From Lentisphaeria bacterium UBA1784 (GTDB taxonomy: Bacteria; Verrucomicrobiota; Lentisphaeria; Victivallales; Victivallaceae), in assembly GCA_002315455.1 (NCBI GenBank), contig DCGG01000048.1:22702-35822 (forward strand): 13,121 bases of DNA, written 5' to 3'. Position 1 is the stretch's first letter; each line of letters begins with the position of its first letter. Below are positions 1 through 5,737 of the stretch, piece after piece. The notes below the pieces were generated by a model. It saw nothing but the letters and a program-made list of their open reading frames with translations. It ran no database searches and was not told the DNA's origin. The translations under genes and the position numbers were made by a program.

Positions 1-1488
1 GCCTTCATCGAGATCATGATCGAAGGCGACGCCCAGGGCCGGGGGTTCCAGTACCCCATTCCGACTTACAGCATCACCCGGGACTTTGACTGGTCTGAGA
101 CCGAGAACAACAAGTTGCTCTTCGAGATGACCTCCAAGTACGGAACGCCCTACTTCTCGAACTACGTCAACAGCGACATGGAACCCAGCGACATCCGCTC
201 CATGTGCTGCCGGCTCCGGCTGGACCTCCGGGAACTCCGCAAGAAGTCCGGCGGCTTCTTCGGCAGCGGCGAAAGCACCGGCTCCATCGGCGTGGTCACC
301 ATCAACATGCCCCGGATCGCCTACCTCGCCGAGGACGAGAAGGATTTCTACGCCCGTCTGGACCACATGATGGACATCGCCGCACGCTCCCTCAAGATCA
401 AGCGCGACGTGATTTCCAAACTGCTGGATGAGGGACTCTATCCCTACACCAAGCGCTATCTCGGCAAGTTCGACAACCACTTCTCCACCATCGGCCTCGT
501 CGGCATGAATGAAGTGGGCCTCAACGCCAAGTGGCTGAAGAAGGACCTCACCCACAAGGAGACGCAGGAGTTCACCAAGGACGTACTGAACCACATGCGG
601 GAACGCCTCTCCGACTATCAGGAACAGTTCGGCGACCTCTACAACCTGGAAGCGACTCCGGCGGAATCCACCTCCTACCGGCTGGCAAAGCACGACAAGA
701 ACCGCTTCGGCGACATCGTCACCGCGGCGGGAGATTGCGGCACGCCCTATTACACCAACAGTTCCCACCTGCCGGTGAGTTTCACCGACGACATCTTCTC
801 CGCGCTGGACATTCAGGACGGACTGCAGACCCTTTACACCTCCGGCACCGTATTCCACGCCTTCCTCGGCGAGAAGATGCCCGACTGGAAGTCAGCAGCC
901 AACCTCGTCCGCAAGATCGCCGAGAACTACAAACTGCCCTACTACACCCTCAGCCCCACCTATTCGGTCTGCCACAGCCACGGCTACATCGCGGGCGAAG
1001 CCTTCAAGTGCCCAACCTGCGGCGACAAAACCGAGGTCTACAGCCGGATCACCGGATACTACCGGCCCGTCCAGAACTGGAACGACGGCAAGACGCAGGA
1101 GTACAAGGACCGCAAGGTCTATGATGCCGGACTCTCCATCAAGCGGCACTTCGGCGCCAACGGGGAAGCGAAGGCGGAGACCCGCGCCTGCGGTTGCGGA
1201 TGCGAGCATGAACACAGCCATGCTCCGGCGGCGGACGTTCCGGTGAAACTGACGCTCTTCACCACCAGCACCTGCCCCAACTGCCGCATCGCCAAGAGTT
1301 TCCTCGACAAGGCGAACCTCGTCTATGACGTGGTGATCTCCGACAAGGAGCCGGAGAAGGCCGTGCAGTACGGCATCAAGCAGGCGCCGGCCCTGCTGGT
1401 GGAAGCGGCGGGCTCCAGCGAGATGCTGAACAATCTTTCCAGCATCCGCAAGTTCGCGGACGAACACGCTGCCACGGTGAACGCCTGA
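1..1488 (+). CDS. nrdD: Anaerobic ribonucleoside-triphosphate reductase (class III), 3' part, with fused glutaredoxin-like domain
   Basis: NrdD reduces ribonucleotides to deoxyribonucleotides without oxygen, using a glycyl radical installed by the activase NrdG (not in this window). The frame is open from base 1, so the N-terminus is missing; 495 residues are present. A Cys-Cys pair in MCCRL (window residues 69-70) matches the active-site cysteine region. C324 and H327, with CPTC at 337-340, form the C-terminal metal site. RITGYYRPVQNW carries the glycyl-radical glycine (about residue 352). NrdD normally ends about 25 residues later. Here a linker with CGCGCEHEHSH (397-407) follows, then a thioredoxin-fold domain with CPNC (425-428) and a cis-Pro-like KQAPAL. 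Known class III subtypes use formate or a thioredoxin/glutaredoxin as reductant. The fused redoxin implies a thiol-dependent type with a built-in reductant (inference). The gene ends just before a strong hairpin terminator. Confidence 0.93.
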   Translation, partial: AFIEIMIEGDAQGRGFQYPIPTYSITRDFDWSETENNKLLFEMTSKYGTPYFSNYVNSDMEPSDIRSMCCRLRLDLRELRKKSGGFFGSGESTGSIGVVTINMPRIAYLAEDEKDFYARLDHMMDIAARSLKIKRDVISKLLDEGLYPYTKRYLGKFDNHFSTIGLVGMNEVGLNAKWLKKDLTHKETQEFTKDVLNHMRERLSDYQEQFGDLYNLEATPAESTSYRLAKHDKNRFGDIVTAAGDCGTPYYTNSSHLPVSFTDDIFSALDIQDGLQTLYTSGTVFHAFLGEKMPDWKSAANLVRKIAENYKLPYYTLSPTYSVCHSHGYIAGEAFKCPTCGDKTEVYSRITGYYRPVQNWNDGKTQEYKDRKVYDAGLSIKRHFGANGEAKAETRACGCGCEHEHSHAPAADVPVKLTLFTTSTCPNCRIAKSFLDKANLVYDVVISDKEPEKAVQYGIKQAPALLVEAAGSSEMLNNLSSIRKFADEHAATVNA

Positions 1489-1516
1489 CGGATCCGTCAG
1501 CGCGTCCCTCAAACGC

Positions 1517-1559
1517 AAAAGCCGCACCGGAGAGCGAACTCCGGTGCGGCTTCTGTTTT
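1517..1559. terminator. Bidirectional Rho-independent terminator between convergent nrdD and lyase genes
   Basis: GCCGCACCGGAG (1521-1532) pairs perfectly with CTCCGGTGCGGC (1539-1550) around the loop AGCGAA. On the plus strand the stem is followed by TTCTGTTTT. On the minus strand it is followed by TTTTGCGTTT, the complement of 1511-1520. It lies 32 bp after the nrdD stop and about 100 bp after the stop of the opposing lyase gene, so it can serve both. Confidence 0.9.
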
Positions 1560-1652
1560 CCGGGACACGTTATGCAACCGGAGCGAAGCAGTTCCATGGG
1601 GGCGGAGGGGCACCCTCCTCCGGCACGCAGGAAGCGATTTTTCCTGACCGCC

Positions 1653-4607
1653 TCATTTCTTTTCATAGACCCGGTCGAGGGTCACGCAGTCCAGCAGTTC
1701 CAGACGGCTGCCGGGGCGCACGATCAAAGTGAGCCGCAGCGTGTGCGCCCCCTCCGAAAGTTTCAGCGAAGGCACGGAGAGTTCCCAGTAACGGAGTTGG
1801 GAGACGTCGGTCCCCGATCCGCCAGTGTCGGGGAGCTCGAATTCGGCGACCTTTTTCCCATCCAGTTCCAGTTTGGTCTGCGCGTAACTGCGGCTGGCAT
1901 AGCGGATCCCGAAGCGGTACGTCCCGGCTTCCGCCGCAGAAAACTTCCACGTGAGTCGGGGCTTTTTGACGCCGGGACGCCAGCCGCCGTCGCCGGAAAG
2001 ACCGCCGAAAACCGCTTTCCGGCGGACCACTCTTCCGTCGGAATCTTCGGCGTTCTCCGCCTCCAGCACGATGCTCCTGGCGTTCAGAAAACTGACATCA
2101 GCGGTCCGGCCGGCCGAAGGATCAATGCTCCGGGGCAGGACCACGCGGCGCACCGAGCCATCCTCGAGCCGGAGTTCTCCCCGGACGTTGCCCTTCGCGC
2201 CGACAGGCAGGGCGAAACGGAACTCCTTTTCACTGCCGGGGGAGAGTTTCACGTTCCAGTGGTTCTGCCGGATCCCGCCCTCATCGACGGTCACGGTGAT
2301 CGTTCCGGAAATCGCCTGCTCCAGCGGCGAGGAGACAACGACGACCAGTTCGTCCGGATGCCGCTCGTCGATGCGGAGGCTGAACCCCACCGATTCGTTG
2401 ACGGGGAGGTAACTCAAAGAGGGATATCCGAAGTACCCCATTGCGGAACCGTAGAGAATGTTCCGGTAATGAGGGTCCTGCATGAGGGTCACCCGGCGGT
2501 CATAGGCCGGAATCAGCGTGGAATAGACCCGGAAACCGCCAGGCACCGCCGTGACGATCTCCTCCCGCCAGTCCCCGAGGATGTCTGCGGCGAAAAGGTA
2601 CTTTCCGCGGTATCCGCCGCCCACCGGTTTCCCGAGGAAGTCCTGCACGTCGCTGACGAGAGTCAACTCCTTCTGCAGGTCTGCGTCCCAGTAGGCGGTG
2701 AAGCGCGTCTCGACCTCGGGAACGTCCTTGCCTTCGGCGAGAATGGTGCCGTCAGGAGCAAAGATCCGCGGATAGCGACTGCCGGCATGTCCGCCGGAAA
2801 GATTGTCCAGCGCCACCGTGACCCATCCCCGCGCCATGGCGTCTATGTCGCCGAAGTATCCGTGGTGGAAATGGCTGGAGGGCTTCTTCAGCTGCCAGAG
2901 AATCTCGCCCGTCCTGGCATCGGCGCAGAGGACTCCGCCTTCGCGGCAGGCGGATTCATACTGCGCGGCAAACTGCAATCCCCCGCGCCGCCCCTGGATC
3001 TTCGTGACGACGACGCGGTCGGGATGCCCTTTGCCCATGGTCCACAGCGGACGGCCATCGTCATCGATGACGGCTCCGCCGAGGACGACTTCATCCCGGC
3101 CGTCCTCATCCAAATCAAGGCAGAAGGTGGTGTGCGCGCCCTGCCCGCGGTAGCCGGCTCCGCAATCGGAACTGTCGTATTTCCACAGCGGGACCAGTTT
3201 TCCGCCGGTGAACATCCACGCTTCGGCGAGCATTAAACCGTAGGTTCCCCGCACGGGGATGACGCAGGGGGTCCTGCCATCCAAATAGCCCAGCGTGATC
3301 TGGTTCCGGGAATAATTGTTGTAGTCAGTTCCGAAGGCTTCCCGGGAAGGCCACGGCGCGCGGGCCAGTTCCTTCCCGGTCATTCCCTCCCAGATGGAGA
3401 GATATTCCGGACCGCCGGAGACTTCGCCCTTCCGGGGACCGGTTTTAATGCGGTAATCCTTGTCGGTATCGGCGGTCTTCAGTGCGATCTCCGCCTTGCC
3501 GTCTCCATCCAGGTCGGCGGCAAGAAGGGCGGTGTACCAGATGCCGTTCTCGATATTCCAGCCGAGGTCCCGGGTCCAGAGCCGGGTTCCGTCGCTGCGG
3601 AAAGCCGACACCTTGAAAGTCCCCCGGGAGGGCATCCACGCCACGCACCAAGGGTCCACGTGGCAGCCGTTTTCCCCGTGGAGCACCACGTAATCGTAAA
3701 CACCGTCCCCGTCCAGATCCGCAACGGCCACCCGCTGGGGGATGTCCCACGGATCGCGCAACGGAAAGAAACGATAACTGAATCCCGGCTGCCGGGGATC
3801 CGCCTTCTGCACGGCGGCGGTCCCGGAGATGCCCGGCTTTCCTCCGGCGGGACGGACCGTATAGACCGCGCCGGGGACCGGCTTCTCCACGAGAAAATCG
3901 GTGGTCTGCCGGATGGGTTCGCCATTGCACTTTTTCTCCTTGCCGTCAGCGGAGGAGAAGAGATCGAAGGCGGCGTCCGGAGCATCCGACTTCAGGAGGC
4001 GCCAGGTGACGTAAACGGGACCGCCTGGTTTCGTCTCCAGAGCGGCCACGCCCCGTCCGAAGCGCTCCTCCACGCGCTTGGCGGCGAACCCCTTCACCGG
4101 GCGGGAAGGAGGCGGCATGCGTCTGGTCAGCGTGAAATGATCCAGATGGACCTGATTGACGACGTTCGAAAACAGATGGGCGGAGAGCCACACCGAGACG
4201 GTCTCGTCCTTTTTGAGAAACTTGTTTTCGAGCAGAACGCCTTGCTTATTTAGTTCCTGCCAGCTCTTGCCCTGATCGAGGGAAGCCGCCAGTCGCCAGA
4301 TGTACCGTACCCGGAGGTCGTAGTTCCCGTCTTCGGGGATGGGGATGGAGAACTTCAGTATTTCCGAGTCCTGACCGGGGACGCTCTTCCTCTGCGGGCT
4401 GGGACTGCGAAGCACTTTTCCCTCTGTCCAACGCCACGACTTGGGATCATTTTCCCAAAGAAGCCACTTCCGGGGCTGGTCAGGTTTTGAGGAGATCCCA
4501 TCCCGGTTGACCAAAACGTTCTCGGCTTCCCAAGACTTCTCCCACGCGTCCAGCGGCAGGGCCGCAGACAACAGCAAGAACGCAGACAGCAATCCCCATG
4601 ATCTCAT
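1653..4607 (-). CDS. Secreted rhamnogalacturonan lyase-like protein (PL11-related) with flanking carbohydrate-binding-like domains
   Basis: Rhamnogalacturonan lyases cleave the rhamnose-galacturonate backbone of pectin by beta-elimination outside the cytoplasm. The 984-residue protein starts MRSWGLLSAFLLLSAALPLDA, a signal peptide likely cut near residue 21. The ATG at 4607 is chosen because AGGAG lies 9 bases upstream; a longer open frame would put a charged stretch before the signal peptide. Residues about 26-163 form an N-terminal beta-rich domain (WEAENV start) resembling a CBM6/35-type fold. Residues about 185-735 resemble the PL11 beta-propeller: RGVAAL...VTWRLL, Ca-binding-type repeats DLDGDGVYDYVV (298), DLDGDGKAEIALKTAD (365) and DLDEDGRDEVV (498), GGPEYLSIWEGMTGK (398) and GYLDGRTP (440). 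An Ig-like segment (about 740-825) and a second CBM-like domain starting VLEAENAE (about 847-980) follow. The family assignment is fairly firm, but exact substrate and PL11 membership are inferred. Rhamnose-linked glycans other than pectin are possible. Confidence 0.8.
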   Translation of the reverse strand: MRSWGLLSAFLLLSAALPLDAWEKSWEAENVLVNRDGISSKPDQPRKWLLWENDPKSWRWTEGKVLRSPSPQRKSVPGQDSEILKFSIPIPEDGNYDLRVRYIWRLAASLDQGKSWQELNKQGVLLENKFLKKDETVSVWLSAHLFSNVVNQVHLDHFTLTRRMPPPSRPVKGFAAKRVEERFGRGVAALETKPGGPVYVTWRLLKSDAPDAAFDLFSSADGKEKKCNGEPIRQTTDFLVEKPVPGAVYTVRPAGGKPGISGTAAVQKADPRQPGFSYRFFPLRDPWDIPQRVAVADLDGDGVYDYVVLHGENGCHVDPWCVAWMPSRGTFKVSAFRSDGTRLWTRDLGWNIENGIWYTALLAADLDGDGKAEIALKTADTDKDYRIKTGPRKGEVSGGPEYLSIWEGMTGKELARAPWPSREAFGTDYNNYSRNQITLGYLDGRTPCVIPVRGTYGLMLAEAWMFTGGKLVPLWKYDSSDCGAGYRGQGAHTTFCLDLDEDGRDEVVLGGAVIDDDGRPLWTMGKGHPDRVVVTKIQGRRGGLQFAAQYESACREGGVLCADARTGEILWQLKKPSSHFHHGYFGDIDAMARGWVTVALDNLSGGHAGSRYPRIFAPDGTILAEGKDVPEVETRFTAYWDADLQKELTLVSDVQDFLGKPVGGGYRGKYLFAADILGDWREEIVTAVPGGFRVYSTLIPAYDRRVTLMQDPHYRNILYGSAMGYFGYPSLSYLPVNESVGFSLRIDERHPDELVVVVSSPLEQAISGTITVTVDEGGIRQNHWNVKLSPGSEKEFRFALPVGAKGNVRGELRLEDGSVRRVVLPRSIDPSAGRTADVSFLNARSIVLEAENAEDSDGRVVRRKAVFGGLSGDGGWRPGVKKPRLTWKFSAAEAGTYRFGIRYASRSYAQTKLELDGKKVAEFELPDTGGSGTDVSQLRYWELSVPSLKLSEGAHTLRLTLIVRPGSRLELLDCVTLDRVYEKK

Positions 4608-4616
4608 GATCCCGAT

Positions 4617-4621
4617 CTCCT
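4617..4621 (-). promoter_or_regulatory. Shine-Dalgarno site of the lyase gene (decides its start)
   Basis: On the minus strand AGGAG ends 9 bases before the ATG at 4607, within GGAGAAAGGAGATCGGGATC. It supports starting at MRSWG, directly at the signal peptide, rather than 26 codons upstream. Confidence 0.75.
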
Positions 4622-4657
4622 TTCTCCATTTTGACCGCATTGAAACCATTCGGGAGT

Positions 4658-4685
4658 AATTTAGATGAGAATCCCTTTTTTGCAA
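4658..4685 (-). promoter_or_regulatory. Possible sigma-70-type promoter of the lyase gene
   Basis: On the minus strand TTGCAA (4680-4685) and TAAATT (4658-4663) are separated by 16 bases. This predicts a start near 4651 and a leader of about 44 bases that contains the ribosome binding site. The match to consensus is modest and the region is AT-rich, so this is a candidate only. Confidence 0.35.
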
Positions 4686-4688
4686 ATG

Positions 4689-4703
4689 GAAATCACGGAT
4701 TTC
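4689..4703. promoter_or_regulatory. Palindrome just upstream of the candidate lyase promoter
   Basis: GAAATC-ACG-GATTTC is a perfect inverted repeat with 6-base arms. It lies 3 bp upstream of the candidate -35 element of the lyase gene. That is a usual position for an activator site, but the binding protein is unknown and chance occurrence is possible. Confidence 0.3.
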
Positions 4704-4760
4704 GTCAAAATTTCTCCGTTTTTGTCAGGAAAGAATGATGGGGAACACAGCGGCACAAAC

Positions 4761-4777
4761 ATTACATTTTTTGTAAT
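4761..4777. promoter_or_regulatory. Upstream activator site candidate: palindrome copy 1 of 3
   Basis: ATTACATTTTTTGTAAT has perfect 6-base arms (ATTACA/TGTAAT) around five T. Its centre (4769) is about 107 bp upstream of the start predicted from the sigma-54 promoter at 4850-4864, the usual distance for an enhancer-binding-protein site. Two near-identical copies precede the adjacent enhancer-binding-protein gene (5634-5650 and 5668-5684), so the same protein probably binds all three. It is also about 118 bp upstream of the candidate start of the divergent lyase gene. Confidence 0.65.
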
Positions 4778-4849
4778 TTTTTGCAAATATTGAGGCGATC
4801 AGGCATGGTGCATCCCGACTTGCCACCTGAAAAAAAGCGTTTTCAAAAT

Positions 4850-4864
4850 TGGCACGGGAAATGC
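4850..4864 (+). promoter_or_regulatory. Sigma-54 (-24/-12) promoter of the methyltransferase gene
   Basis: TGGCACGGGAAATGC matches the RpoN consensus TGGCACG-N4-TTGC at every defined position except one (A for the first T of the -12 box). The invariant GG (4851-4852) and GC (4863-4864) have the correct spacing. Transcription should start near 4876, giving a leader of about 31 bases with AAGGAAG before the ATG at 4907. Such promoters need an AAA+ activator, and one is encoded by the next gene. Confidence 0.8.
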
Positions 4865-4893
4865 TACTGAAAGAAAAATACCTGATTTGCATA

Positions 4894-4900
4894 AAGGAAG
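4894..4900 (+). promoter_or_regulatory. Shine-Dalgarno site of the methyltransferase gene
   Basis: AAGGAAG ends 6 bases before the ATG at 4907 and supports that start. Confidence 0.7.
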
Positions 4901-4906
4901 ACCGCA

Positions 4907-5623
4907 ATGACGAATGAAAAAAAATCTCCCGTTGCCGCCGATTACAATGCCGATTACTACATGAATTGTTGCGGCGTCAAGGATTACGTCCACAACCAGG
5001 GCATGATCACTCTTTTCCGGAACATCGCAAAGATCCTGGTCCACCAATTTCATCCCGGAACGGTGCTGGATGCAGGGTGCGCCTGCGGACACCTCGTGGC
5101 CGCCCTCCACGAATTGGGCGTGGACGCATGGGGCGTGGACATCTCGGAATATGCCATCTCGCAGGTCCGTCCTGACGTCAAAGAGAAATGTTTTCAGGGG
5201 TCTCTCACCGATCTGCCCCTGCCCCAGTTGCCCCGGCGTTTCGATCTCGTCACCAACATCGAGATATTGGAGCACATGCCGGCGGAGGACGCCAAACGCA
5301 GTATCCGCGCCATGTGTCAGCTCTCCGACACGATCCTTTTCTCATCCACCCCTCTGGACAAGGAGGAAAAGACCCACGTCAACGTCCAGCCGCTGGAGTA
5401 CTGGGCCGAACTCTTCGCCGGTGAGGGATTCTTCCCCGATTTCACTATTGCCGGCAAGGTCTTCAACGTTCAATCTCTGGTCTTCCGCAAAGGCTTCCCC
5501 GCGCGGGAGATGATCCGCACCATGTGCCGCCGCCACTGGGAAGGCATTCTGGACAACACCCGTCTGGCCGAGCGCATCGTCCAGGTCGCCAATGAACATC
5601 CTTCCTATTCGTTCAAGAAATGA
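4907..5623 (+). CDS. Class I SAM-dependent methyltransferase, under sigma-54 control
   Basis: This cytoplasmic protein of 238 residues has a Rossmann-type SAM-binding fold like the small-molecule or glycan methyltransferases of the Methyltransf_11/23 type. Motif I is VLDAGCACG (53-61). The acidic end of strand 2 is in WGVDIS (D78), and FDLVTNIEILEHMP (112-125) is motif IV with the following helix. HVNVQPLEYW (157-166) precedes the last strand pair, a pattern common in this superfamily. The substrate cannot be read from sequence. A strong sigma-54 promoter and upstream palindrome precede it, and a sigma-54 activator gene follows 114 bp downstream on the same strand. Sigma-54 often controls cell-surface polysaccharide functions in bacteria, so methylation of a surface glycan or precursor is a reasonable guess, but only a guess. 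No other biosynthetic gene adjoins it, so it appears to be a single-gene transcription unit. Confidence 0.82.
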   Translation: MTNEKKSPVAADYNADYYMNCCGVKDYVHNQGMITLFRNIAKILVHQFHPGTVLDAGCACGHLVAALHELGVDAWGVDISEYAISQVRPDVKEKCFQGSLTDLPLPQLPRRFDLVTNIEILEHMPAEDAKRSIRAMCQLSDTILFSSTPLDKEEKTHVNVQPLEYWAELFAGEGFFPDFTIAGKVFNVQSLVFRKGFPAREMIRTMCRRHWEGILDNTRLAERIVQVANEHPSYSFKK

Positions 5624-5633
5624 CCCTCCGAAA

Positions 5634-5650
5634 ATTACATTTTATGTAAT
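5634..5650. promoter_or_regulatory. Palindrome copy 2 of 3, upstream of the activator gene
   Basis: ATTACATTTTATGTAAT has perfect 7-base arms around TTT and the same outer ATTACA/TGTAAT halves as copy 1. It starts 11 bp after the methyltransferase stop and is centred about 96 bp upstream of the candidate transcription start of the activator gene. Confidence 0.6.
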
Positions 5651-5667
5651 AATATTTCTCTGATAGA

Positions 5668-5684
5668 ATAACATTTTTTGTAAT
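5668..5684. promoter_or_regulatory. Palindrome copy 3 of 3, upstream of the activator gene
   Basis: ATAACATTTTTTGTAAT differs from copy 1 at one base (A for T at position 3 of the left arm). Its centre is 34 bp from copy 2 and about 62 bp upstream of the candidate activator transcription start. Tandem copies at the regulator's own gene suggest autoregulation. Confidence 0.58.
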
Positions 5685-5701
5685 ATATCAACTTCTTCCT
5701 C

Positions 5702-5730
5702 TTGATTCTGCAGGAAGTGTCGGTTATATT
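5702..5730 (+). promoter_or_regulatory. Candidate sigma-70-type promoter of the activator gene, possibly leaderless
   Basis: TTGATT (5702-5707) and TATATT (5725-5730) are separated by 17 bases. A start about 7 bases after the -10 box falls at 5737-5738, on or next to the ATG at 5738. No Shine-Dalgarno sequence lies before that ATG, which fits a leaderless mRNA. Confidence 0.45.
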
Positions 5731-5737
5731 ATCCGGC

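Noticed and set aside
1604..1646. Two small hairpins between the lyase stop and the main terminator (GGAGGG-GCA-CCCTCC and CAGGAA-N7-TTCCTG)
   Set aside because: Stems are only 6 bp and no T-tract follows in either direction; the 12-bp hairpin at 1521-1550 explains termination better.
1572..3236. Long plus-strand open frame of 554 codons opposite the lyase gene
   Set aside because: It is antisense to a protein with clear family motifs; its low-complexity, Arg/Pro/Gly-rich translation is typical of a GC-rich shadow frame.
4680..4697. Minus-strand TTTGCA with upstream GTGATT as a -12/-24 pair for the lyase
   Set aside because: The -12 box is good but the nearly invariant GG of the -24 box is TG, so I prefer the sigma-70-like reading.
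4805..4822. Minus-strand TGGCAAG...ATGC resembling a sigma-54 promoter toward the lyase
   Set aside because: The GG and GC elements are one base too far apart, and the site is about 200 bp from the lyase start.
4785..4836. IHF site between the upstream palindrome and the sigma-54 promoter
   Set aside because: The best match, near CAAATATTGA, has the wrong internal spacing. Only A-tracts (seven A at 4830-4836) suggest bending.
5634..5660. Palindrome copy 2 read as a terminator of the methyltransferase gene
   Set aside because: The stem is AT-only apart from one G-C pair, would be too weak to terminate, and its recurrence at 4761 and 5668 argues for a protein-binding site.
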